DNA of 64,000 nucleotides from Cervus elaphus. Taxonomy: Eukaryota; Chordata; Mammalia; Artiodactyla; Cervidae. This document shows positions 49,175-60,105 of this stretch, piece by piece. Within the stretch, counting starts at the first letter, position 1. Every line of letters begins with the position of its first letter. The DNA lies in assembly GCF_910594005.1 (NCBI RefSeq), contig NC_057827.1, positions 6,262,001 to 6,326,000 on the forward strand, read 5' to 3'. Under the pieces are notes generated by a model. That model was not told where the DNA came from. It saw nothing but the letters and a program-made list of their open reading frames with translations, and made no database searches. Made by a program: the position numbers and the translations under genes.

Positions 49175-51900
49175 CCTTGAAGAGTTGCAATAAGAGAGGC
49201 CAAGCAACCAGCCCTGTGGGTTGTTATGTGGTGTGTGCACATGCCCCTTGGCCGCCATTTGTCCCCTGGGCCTGGAATTACCTAGGCTCCCTAAGGTTGG
49301 GGCCAGTCAGCCCGGCCCTGATAGCACCAATGTGTTGGCCCCCATGGCAATGGAGCATCAAGCTTGTGAGGCCCATGGTTCTGGTAGAGTTTGGTCATTG
49401 GTTGGAATAGCCAGGCTGACTGAATGTAGGAGCCAGCAGCTCCCATGGCGCTATGGCAGAGACCTGTGGCATCCAGGGTCTTCCCCTGACAGGTCTTCTG
49501 AAGTCTTCATGAAAGCATCCTTAGTGATCTGTGTGCATGCGGGTCATTTTGCCCACCGTCATCCTGTGGGTGTTCCTGCTTGAGGATTGTCCCCTGTGTG
49601 TGCCGAGGCCTTGGAGGCTTCAGATTTGGGTGAGTGACCTTGGGGCAGGATGAGTCCAATGTGGACCACGCCCTGCATTATGGGAGCTTTCTGTAGGCTG
49701 TGGTCAGTAGCCTGGTCCCTACAGGGTGTGGATGTGAGGATAATCTGGCCAGGAAAGGGACCTGTTTCTGTGGGACTGACCCCTGGATCCTGGTACGTGA
49801 GGAAGTCCAAGTCCCATCCTTACTTTTCTGTCAGAGGCCGCCCAATGAGTAGACTGACTGGCAGGAAGAGACGCATGCCTTGAATTCTGCTCCTATTCGA
49901 GGGTGCGCTGGGCCGAATCTGCCCTAGTGCCAAGTTCACCTTACTCTGTAGTTCTCTGGGAAACTTTTCTGGTTAGGGTGGAGGTGAACCTTGTGCCAAG
50001 GACCCCTGAGCTGTAGTAGTAGCTACAGTCTCAGGGTACGTGGCATTCACACAGATGCTCTGCAAGGTGTCCTTGGGCAGTCAGATTTCTGTGCTTTGGT
50101 CAGACATCATGGGTCATGGAGACTGGGAGCCTAGAGCCTACATCAACAGCCCCTCAGTGAAATTTTGCATGGGGCTGAAGGAAGATGCCAGGTGTCATCC
50201 CCCATGTCGTGGGAGGACATAGGGTCAGGGCTCCATGACGACGGCATGCGTGTTCAGACTGTAGGGCCTTTCAATGCGGGCACTGAGACTAGGCTACCTG
50301 GACATATTTCTGGACACACCCCCAAATTGCCGAGAGTGCATTACCGGGACACAGGCACTCAACCCCACATCGAATCCCCTGCCACCCATGCATGCTGAGT
50401 CAGAAAGACACCCACATGACCTTGAGCTTAATTTGCTGCACTCTTTTGAACGGTAGGTCACCAGTTGTCTGTAAGGGATGGATGTAGTTGGGTTGCAGAT
50501 ACAGGCCTTCCCCCAGTGAAAGCTCTGCATCAGTGTTCCTCAGTGAGAGCCCAAGTCCACATCTCAAGTGTTCCTGTGCTTTCTGTCCCCTTGTCAGGTG
50601 CAGTTGCCAGATATGGCTGTCCATGACCCAGGAGACGAAGGTCCGCCCATGAGGCGGCGACTCGAGGTGCAAGGGAGTCCGGCAAGAAGTGTGGCGGCCC
50701 AGGGTGGTGCCAGGTCTTTTTGGATCACCGAGCACGGTACGGCTTCTCCTGCCCCAAGACGTGTCGTGAATTTCAGGTTTCCTGGCACTGCCTGAGTGGC
50801 TGTACGTATGGAGGGACCGTTCCTCTTGCTGAGAAGCCTGGGGGCTCTGAGTTGCCCCTGCTGCTGGAGGACTCCCAGGTCACTGGCTCCTCCTTGGAGC
50901 GGCGCTGCCTGCCCTGTGGAGGTGGGGAGCCAGGCAGCACGTGCTCGGATCGATGACGACACCCTCTCATGCATTCCTTGGAAAATCTGAACAAAATGAA
51001 TGAGAACTCACTACCGTCTCCTCATCGAAACTGAGGTCCAGCACTTTGCCTCCCTTGGGGTTGAGGGTGGGACTGGTTAGCAAGAGGGCTTCTCTGACTG
51101 CGTCACACACACGCAAGTAGGAGCCAGGTCCCCACCATTTGCGAGGCTCCCATCTGCGGGTGGGCCGTGTACAGATGTTCGAGCGGCCTTCTTGGAATGT
51201 GGGGTCCATGTTGAAGGGCACTGAGGAGCAGAAGAGGCATCCGGCTTGTCCAGTGGTGGTAGGTGTCGCAGTAAATCCTGACATCGGACAGTGAGTTCTT
51301 CTCTCAGAGCGGTGCATTTTGTCCTGGTTCCTGCTGCAAGTGTGCTAATTGGGGCTCTCGTGATGTCGATTGTGACGCAAGGAAGCTTCTTTGGTGTCTG
51401 ATTGGAGGCCCAGGTGAGATCTGAGGCCCTGCCCATTGCGGCCCTTTGGGTTGGTGAGATTGCTGAGTACGCTGTGGGCTGCAGCGGCTGCAGAGACCTA
51501 GGGGAACGGTGGCAGTTGTGAAAGTTAATAGGCCTCATTTCTGCCCTTGGCAGTTCCTGAGTTGCAAGTCCTGTCACATGCTTGAGTCTTGGAGGTCGCC
51601 ATGGACTGTGTTGTGGTCACAGGCCTGCATTGCTCCTGCAGGTTGACCAGAGCCCCAGAGGCGAATGGTTGGGCAGGTGAGGAAAAGCGCAGTGTGATTG
51701 CCTGGGATGTTATGTCTGCTGAGGCTGCAGGCACTGTCGTTCTGTTCTCACTGATACATAGTGTGGTCCTTTTGAAGCTGCCCTCAGCTGGGTACAGAGG
51801 AGAGGGCATTGCTTGTGCCTGGGAGGCTCAGTGAGAGGTGACCTTTGTGTCCTTGGTGGCCTGCTGCCAGTAGAAAGACTCCCCAAGTGTATCTTTGGTG
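49175..51900 (+). repeat. Repeat unit 19, with many indels in its first half
   Basis: Length 2,726 bp. Extra bases occur near 49310, 49342, 49367, 49542 and 49592, a lost base near 49640, an extra T near 49826, and 11 bases (CTTGTTGGTAC) are missing after 50342. From about 50350 it is clean and matches unit 14. Candidate exon a is 49493-49629 and e is 51554-51676. Confidence 0.95.
50947..51039 (+). ncRNA. SNORD116: Box C/D snoRNA SNORD116, copy 19 (variant in C')
   Basis: G to A at 51000 changes C' from TGAGTGA to TGAATGA (50997-51003). Internal C' boxes tolerate variation, so the copy may still work. Box C 50953-50959, D' 50987-50990, D 51031-51034. The base change just 3' of the gene (CACTTTG) is shared with copy 14. 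Confidence 0.95.
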
Positions 51901-54641
51901 CCTTGAAGAGTTGCAATAAGAGAGGCCAAGCAACCAGCCCTGTGGGTTGTTATGTGGTGGGTGCACATGCCCCATGGCCGCCATTTGTCCCCTGGGCCTG
52001 GAATTACCTAGGCTCCCTAAGGTTGGGTCCAGTCAGCCGGCCCTGATAGCACCAATGTGTTGGCCCCCTGGCAATGGAGCATCAAGCTTGGAGGCCCATG
52101 GTTCTGGTAGAGTTTGGTCATTGGTTGGAATAGCCAGGCTGACTGAATGTAGGAGCCAGCAGCTCCCATGGTGCTATGGCAGAGACCTGTGGCATCCAGG
52201 GTCTTCCCCTGACAGGTCTTCTGAAGTCTTCATGAAAGCATCCTTAGTGATCTGTGTGCACGCGGTCATTTTGCCCACCGTCATCCTGTGGGTGTTCCTG
52301 CTTGAGGATTGTCCCTGTGTGTGCCGAGGCCTTGGAGGCTTCAGATTTGGGTGAGTGACCCTTGGGGCAGGATGAGTCCAATGTGGACCACGCTCTGCAT
52401 TATGGGAGCTTTCTGTAGGCTGTGGTCAGTAGCCTGGTCCCTACAGGGTGTGGATGTGAGGATAATCTGGCCAGGAAAGGGACCAGTTTCTTTGGGACTG
52501 ACCCCTGGATCCTGGTACGTGAGGAAGTCCAAGTCCCATCCTTACTTTCTGTCAGAGGCCGCCCAATGAGTAGACTGACTGGCAGGAAGAGACGCATGCC
52601 TTGAATTCTGCTCCTATTCGAGGGTGCGCTGGGCCGAATCTGCCCTAGTGCCAAGTTCACCTTACTCTGTAGTTCTCTGGGAAACTTTTCTGGTTAGGGT
52701 GGAGGTGAACCTTGTGCCAAGGACCCCTGAGCTGTAGTAGTAGCTACAGTCTCAGGGTACGTGGCATTCACACAGATGCTCTGCAAGGTGTCCTTGGGCA
52801 GTCAGATTTCTGTGCTTTGGTCAGACATCATGGGTCATGGAGACTGGGAGCCTAGAGCCTACGTCAACAGCCCCTCAGTGAAATTTTGCATGGGGCTGAA
52901 GGAAGATGCCAGGTGTCATCCCCCGTGTCGTGGGAGGACAGGAGGTGAGGGCTCCATGACGACGGCATGGGTGTTCAGAATGTAGGGCCTTCCAATGCAG
53001 GCACTGAGACTTTGCTACCTGGGCATATTTCTGGACACACCCCCAAATTGCCGAGAGTTCATTCTTGTTGGTACACCGGGACACAGGCACTCAACCCCAC
53101 ATCGAATCCCCTGCCACCCATGCATGCTGAGTCAGAAAGACATCCACATGACCTTGAGCTTAATTTGCTGCACTCTTTTGAACGGTAGGTCACCAGTTGT
53201 CTGTAAGGGATGGATGTAGTTGGGTTGAAGATACAGGCCTTCCCCCAGTGAAAGCTCTGCATCAGTGTTCCTCAGTGAGAGCCCAAGTCCACATCTCAAG
53301 TGTTCCTGTGCTTTCTGTCCCCTTGTCAGGTGCAGTTGCCAGATATGGCTGTCCATGACCCAGGAGACGAAGGTCCGCCCATGAGGCGGCGGCTCGAGGT
53401 GCAAGGGAGTCCGGCAAGAAGTGTGGCGGCCCAGGGTGGTGCCAGGTCTTTTTGGATCACCAAGCACGGTACGGCTTCTCCTGCCCCAAGACGTGTCGTG
53501 AATTTCAGGTTTCCTGGCACTGCCTGAGTGGCTGTACGTATGGAGGGACCATTCCTCTTGCTGAGAAGCCTGGGGGCTCTGAGTTGCCCCTGCTGCTGGA
53601 GGACTCCCAGGTCACTGGCTCCTCCTTGGAGCGGCGCTGCCTGCCCTGTGGAGGTGGGAAGCCAGCCAGCACGTGCTCGGATCGATGACGACACCCTCTC
53701 ATGCATTCCTTGGAAAATCTGAACAAAATGAGTGAGAACTCACTACCGTCTCCTCATCGAAACTGAGGTCCAGCACGTTGCCTCCCTTGGGGTTAAGGGT
53801 GGGACTGTTTAGCAAGAGGGCTTCTCTGACTGCGTCACACACACGCAAGTAGGAGCCAGGTCCCCACCATTTGCGAGGCTCCCATCTGCGGGTGGGCCGT
53901 GTACAGATGTTCGAGCGGCCTTCTTGGAATGTGGGGTCCATGTTGAAGGGCACTGAGGAGCAGAAGAGGCATCCGGCTTGTCCAGTGGTGGTAGGTGTCG
54001 CAGTAGATCCTGGCATCGGACAGTGAGTTCTTCTCTCAGAGCGGTGCATTTTGTCCTGGTTCCTGCTGCAAGTGTGCTAATTGGGGCTCTCGTGATGTCG
54101 ATTGTGACGCAAGGAAGCTTCTGTGGTGTCTGATTGGAGGCCCAGGTGAGATCTGAGGCCCTCGCCACTGTGGCCCTTTGGGTTGGTGAGATTGCTGAGT
54201 ACCCTGTGGGCTGCAGCGGCTGCAGCGGCTGCAGAGACCTAGGGGAACGGTGGCAGTTGTGAAAGTTAATAGGCCTCATTTCTGCCCTTGGCAGTTCCTG
54301 AGTTGCAAGTCCTGTCACATGCTTGAGTCTTGGAGGTCGCCATGGACTGTGTTGTGGTCACAGGCCTGCATTGCTCCTGCAGGTTGACCAGAGCCCCAGA
54401 GGAGAATGGTTGGGCAGGTGAGGAAAAGCGCAGTGTGATTGCCTGGGATGTTATGTCTGCTGAGGCTGCAGGCACTGTCGTTCTGTTCTCACTGATACAT
54501 AGTGTGGTCCTTTTGAAGCTGCCCTCAGCTGGGTACAGAGGAGAGGGCATTGCTTGTGCCTGGGAGGCTCAGTGAGAGGTGACCTTTGTGTCCTTGGTGG
54601 CCTGCTGCCAGTAGAAGGACTCCCCAAGGGTATCTTTGGTG
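51901..54641 (+). repeat. Repeat unit 20, with 9-bp duplication
   Basis: Length 2,741 bp. The extra 9 bp is one more GCAGCGGCT step near 54212-54228, between candidate exons d and e. Otherwise it closely follows unit 15; differences include GTGGTGGGTGC near 51956 (also in unit 21) and CACGCTCTGC near 52390. Candidate exon e is 54295-54417. Confidence 0.95.
53679..53771 (+). ncRNA. SNORD116: Box C/D snoRNA SNORD116, copy 20
   Basis: Consensus copy; box C 53685-53691, D' 53719-53722, C' 53729-53735, D 53763-53766. Confidence 0.95.
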
Positions 54642-57373
54642 CCTTGAAGAGTTGCAATAAGAGAGGCCAAGCAACCAGCCCTGTGGGTTGTTATGTGGTG
54701 GGTGCACATGCCCCATGGCCGCCATTTGTCCCCTGGGCCTGGAATTACCTAGGCTCCCTAAGGTTGGGGCCAGTCAGCCGGCCCTGATAGCACCAATGTG
54801 TTGGCCCCCTGGCAATGGAGCATCAGGCTTGGAGGACCATGGTTCTGGTAGAGTTTGGTCATTGGTTGGAATAGCCAGGCTGACTGAATGTAGGAGCCAG
54901 CAGCCCCCATGGCGCTATGGCAGAGACCTGTGGCATCCAGGGTCTTCCCCTGACAGGTCTTCTGAAGTCTTCATGAAAGCATCCTTAGTGATCTGTGTGC
55001 ACGCGGTCATTTTGCCCACCGTCATCCTGTGGGTGTTCCTGCTTGAGGATTGTCCCTGTGTGTGCCGAGGCCTTGGAGGCTTCAGATTTGGGTGAGTGAC
55101 CCTTGGGGCAGGATGAGTCCAATGTGGACCACGCCCTGCATTATGGGAGCTTTCTGTAGGCTGTGGTCAGTAGCCTGGTCCCTACAGGGTGTGGATGTGA
55201 GGATAATCTGGCCAGAAAAGGGACCAGTTTCTATGGGACTGACCCCTGGATCCTGGTACGTGAGGAAGTCCAAGTCCCATCCTTACTTTCTGTCAGAGGC
55301 CGCCCAATGAGTAGACTGACTGGCAGGAAGAGACGCATGCCTTGAATTCTGCTCCTATTCGAGGGTGCGCTGGGCCGAATCTGCCCTAGTGCCAAGTTCA
55401 CCTTACTCTGTAGTTCTCTGGGAAACTTTTCTGGTTAGGGTGGAGGTGAACCTTGTGCCAAGGACCCCTGAGCTGTAGTAGTAGCTACAGTCTCAGGGTA
55501 CGTGGCATTCACACAGATGCTCTGCAAGGTGTCCTTGGGCAGTCAGATTTCTGTGCTTTGGTCAGACATCATGGGTCATGGAGACTGGGAGCCTAGAGCC
55601 TACGTCAACAGCCCCTCAGTGAAATTTTGCATGGGGCTGAAGGAAGATGCCAGGTGTCATCCCGCATGTCGTGGGAGGACAGGAGGTCAGGGCTCCATGA
55701 CGACGGCATGCGTGTTCAGACTGTAGGGCCTTTCAATGCGGGCACTGAGACTAGGCTACCTGGACATATTTCTGGACACACCCCCAAATTGCCGAGAGTG
55801 CATTCTTGTTGGTACACCAGGACACAGGCACTCAACCCCACATCGAATCCCCTGCCACCCATGCATGCTGAGTCAGAAAGACATCCACATGACGTTGAGC
55901 TTAATTTGCTGCACTCTTTTGAACGGTAGGTCACCAGTTTTCTGTAAGGGATGGATGTAGTTGGGTTGCAGATACAGGCCTTCCCCCAGTGAAAGCTCTG
56001 CATCAGTGTTCCTCAGTGAGAGCCCAAGTCCACATCTCAAGTGTTCCTGTGCTTTCTGTCCCCTTGTCAGGTGCAGTTGCCAGATATGGCTGTCCATGAC
56101 CCAGGAGACGAAGGCCCGCCCATGAGGCGGCGGCTCGAGGTGCAAGGGAGTCCGGCAAGAAGTGTGGCGGCCCAGGGTGGTGCCAGGTCTTTTTGGATCA
56201 CCGAGCACGGTACGGCTTCTCCTGCCCCAAGACGTGTCGTGAATTTCAGGTTTCCTGGCACTGCCTGAGTGGCTGTACGTATGGAGGGACCGTTCCTCTT
56301 GCTGAAAAGCCTGGGGGCTCTGAGTTGCCCCTGCTGCTGGAGGACTCCCAGGTCACTGGCTCCTCCTTGGAGCGGCGCTGCCTGCCCTGTGGAGGTGGGG
56401 AGCCAGGCAGCACGTGCTCGGATCGATGACGACACCCTCTCATGCATTCCTTGGAAAATCTGAACAAAATGAGTGAGAACTCACTACCGTCTCCTCATCG
56501 AAACTGAGGTCCAGCACGTTGCCTCCCTTGGGGTTGAGGGTGGGACTGATTAGCAAGAGGGCTTCTCTGACTGCGTCACACACACGCAAGTAGGAGCCAG
56601 GTCCCCACCATTTGCGAGGCTCCCATCTGCGGGTGGGCCGTGTACAGATGTTCGAGCGGCCTTCTTGGAATGTGGGGTCCATGGTGAAGGGCACTGAGGA
56701 GCAGAAGAGGCATCCGGCTTGTCCAGTGGTGGTAGGTGTCGCAGTAGATCCTGGCATCGGACAGTGAGTTCTTCTCTCAGAGCGGTGCATTTTGTCCTGG
56801 TTCCTGCTGCAAGTGTGCTAATTGGGGCTCTCGTGATGTCGATTGTGACGCAAGGAAGCTTCTGTGGTGTCTGATTGGAGGCCCAGGTGAGATCTGAGGC
56901 CCTCGCCATTGCGGCCCTTTGGGTTGGTGAGATTGCTGAGTACCCTGTGGGCTGCAGCGGCTGCAGAGACCTAGGGGAACGGTGGCAGTTGTGAAAGTTA
57001 ATAGGCCTCATTTCTGCCCTTGGCAGTTCCTGAGTTGCAAGTCCTGTCACATGCTTGAGTCTTGGAGGTCGCCATGGACTGTGTTGTGGTCACAGGCCTG
57101 CATTGCTCCTGCAGGTTGACCAGAGCCCCAGAGGAGAATGGTTGGGCAGGTGAGGAAAAGCGCAGTGTGATTGCCTGGGATGTTATGTCTGCTGAGGCTG
57201 CAGGCACTGTCGTTCTGTTCTCACTGATACATAGTGTGGTCCTTTTGAAGCTGCCCTCAGCTGGGTACAGAGGAGAGGGCATTGCTTGTGCCTGGGAGGC
57301 TCAGTGAGAGGTGACCTTTGTGTCCTTGGTGGCCTGCTGCCAGTAGAAGGACTCCCCAAGGGTATCTTTGGTG
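54642..57373 (+). repeat. Repeat unit 21
   Basis: Length 2,732 bp. It follows unit 16 through about 56.2 kb, then departs (GAAAAGCC near 56305, and no 3-bp loss). Private change: GGACTGATTAGC near 56545. Candidate exon e is 57027-57149. Confidence 0.95.
56420..56512 (+). ncRNA. SNORD116: Box C/D snoRNA SNORD116, copy 21
   Basis: Consensus copy; box C 56426-56432, D' 56460-56463, C' 56470-56476, D 56504-56507. It is preceded 41 nt earlier by the usual CCCTGTGGAGG flank. Confidence 0.95.
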
Positions 57374-60105
57374 CCTTGAAGAGTTGCAATAAGAGAGGCC
57401 AAGCAACCAGCCCTGTGGGTTGTTATGTGGTGTGTGCACATGCCCCTTGGCCGCCATTTGTCCCCTGGGCCTGGAATTACCTAGGCTCCCTAAGGTTGGG
57501 GCCAGTCAGCCGGCCCTGATAGCACCAATGTGTTGGCCCCCTGGCAATGGAGCATCAAGCTTGGAGGCCCATGGTTCTGGTAGAGTTTGGTCATTGGTTG
57601 GAATAGCCAGGCTGACTGAATGTAGGAGCCAGCAGCTCCCATGGTGCTATGGCAGAGACCTGTGGCATCCAGGGTCTTCCCCTGACAGGTCTTCTGAAGT
57701 CTTCATGAAAGCATCCTTAGTGATCTGTGTGCACGCGGTCATTTTGCCCACCGTCATCCTGTGGGTGTTCCTGCTTGAGGATTGTCCCTGTGTGTGCCGA
57801 GGCCTTGGAGGCTTCAGATTTGGGTGAGTGACCCTTGGGGCAGGATGAGTCCAATGTGGACCACGCCCTGCATTATGGGAGCTTTCTGTAGGCTGTGGTC
57901 AGTAGCCTGGTCCCTACAGGGTGTGGATGTGAGGATAATCTGGCCAGGAAAGGGACCTGTTTCTGTGGGACTGACCCCTGGATCCTGGTACGTGAGGAAG
58001 TCCAAGTCCCATCCTTACTTTCTGTCAGAGGCCGCCCAATGAGTAGACTGACTGGCAGGAAGAGACGCATGCCTTGAATTCTGCTCCTATTCGAGGGTGC
58101 GCTGGGCCGAATCTGCCCTAGTGCCAAGTTCACCTTACTCTGTAGTTCTCTGGGAAACTTTTCTGGTTAGGGTGGAGGTGAACCTTGTGCCAAGGACCCC
58201 TGAGCTGTAGTAGTAGCTACAGTCTCAGGGTACGTGGCATTCACACAGATGCTCTGCAAGGTGTCCTTGGGCAGTCAGATTTCTGTGCTTTGGTCAGACA
58301 TCATGGGTCATGGAGACTGGGAGCCTAGAGCCTACGTCAACAGCCCCTCAGTGAAATTTTGCATGGGGCTGAAGGAAGATGCCAGGTGTCATCCCCCATG
58401 TCGTGGGAGGACAGGAGGTCAGGGCTCCATGACGACGGCATGCGTGTTCAGACTGTAGGGCCTTTCAATGCGGGCACTGAGACTAGGCTACCTGGACATA
58501 TTTCTGGACACACCCCCAAATTGCCGAGAGTGCATTCTTGTTGGTACACCAGGACACAGGCACTCAACCCCACATTGAATCCCCTGCCACCCATGCATGC
58601 TGAGTCAGAAAGACATCCACATGACGTTGAGCTTAATTTGCTGCACTCTTTTGAACGGTAGGTCACCAGTTTTCTGTAAGGGATGGATGTAGTTGGGTTG
58701 CAGATACAGGCCTTCCCCCAGTGAAAGCTCTGCATCAGTGTTCCTCAGTGAGAGCCCAAGTCCACATCTCAAGTGTTCCTGTGCTTTCTGTCCCCTTGTC
58801 AGGTGCAGTTGCCAGATATGGCTGTCCATGACCCAGGAGACGAAGGCCCGCCCATGAGGCGGCGGCTCGAGGTGCAAGGGAGTCCGGCAAGAAGTGTGGC
58901 GGCCCAGGGTGGTGCCAGGTCTTTTTGGATCACCGAGCACGGTACGGCTTCTCCTGCCCCAAGACGTGTCGTGAATTTCAGGTTTCCTGGCACTGCCTGA
59001 GTGGCTGTACGTATGGAGGGACCGTTCCTCTTGCTGAGAAGCCTGGGGGCTCTGAGTTGCCCCTGCTGCTGGAGGACTCCCAGGTCACTGGCTCCTCCTT
59101 GGAGCGGCGCTGCCTGCCCTGTGGAGGTGGGGAGCCAGGCAGCACGTGCTCGGATCGATGACGACACCCTCTCATGCATTCCTTGGAAAATCTGAACAAA
59201 ATGAGTGAGAACTCACTACCGTCTCCTCATCGAAACTGAGGTCCAGCACGTTGCCTCCCTTGGGGTTGAGGGTGGGACTGGTTAGCAAGAGGGCTTCTCT
59301 GACTGCGTCACACACACGCAAGTAGGAGCCAGGTCCCCACCATTTGCGAGGCTCCCATCTGCGGGTGGGCCGTGTACAGATGTTCGAGCGGCCTTCTTGG
59401 AATGTGGGGTCCATGGTGAAGGGCACTGAGGAGCAGAAGAGGCATCCGGCTTGTCCAGTGGTGGTAGGTGTCGCAGTAGATCCTGGCATCGGACAGTGAG
59501 TTCTTCTCTCAGAGCGGTGCATTTTGTCCTGGTTCCTGCTGCAAGTGTGCTAATTGGGGCTCTCGTGATGTCGATTGTGACGCAAGGAAGCTTCTGTGGT
59601 GTCTGATTGGAGGCCCAGGTGAGATCTGAGGCCCTCGCCATTGCGGCCCTTTGGGTTGGTGAGATTGCTGAGTACCCTGTGGGCTGCAGCGGCTGCAGAG
59701 ACCTAGGGGAACGGTGGCAGTTGTGAAAGTTAATAGGCCTCATTTCTGCCCTTGGCAGTTCCTGAGTTGCAAGTCCTGTCACATGCTTGAGTCTTGGAGG
59801 TCGCCATGGACTGTGTTGTGGTCACAGGCCTGCATTGCTCCTGCAGGTTGACCAGAGCCCCAGAGGAGAATGGTTGGGCAGGTGAGGAAAAGCGCAGTGT
59901 GATTGCCTGGGATGTTATGTCTGCTGAGGCTGCAGGCACTGTCGTTCTGTTCTCACTGATACATAGTGTGGTCCTTTTGAAGCTGCCCTCAGCTGGGTAC
60001 AGAGGAGAGGGCATTGCTTGTGCCTGGGAGGCTCAGTGAGAGGTGACCTTTGTGTCCTTGGTGGCCTGCTGCCAGTAGAAGGACTCCCCAAGGGTATCTT
60101 TGGTG
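57374..60105 (+). repeat. Repeat unit 22
   Basis: Length 2,732 bp, with few private changes (CACATTGAATCC near 58571). It is close to the overall consensus, with the CTGTGGG allele and the CAGTTTTCTG allele on one unit. Candidate exon e is 59759-59881. Confidence 0.95.
59152..59244 (+). ncRNA. SNORD116: Box C/D snoRNA SNORD116, copy 22
   Basis: Consensus copy; box C 59158-59164, D' 59192-59195, C' 59202-59208, D 59236-59239. Confidence 0.95.
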
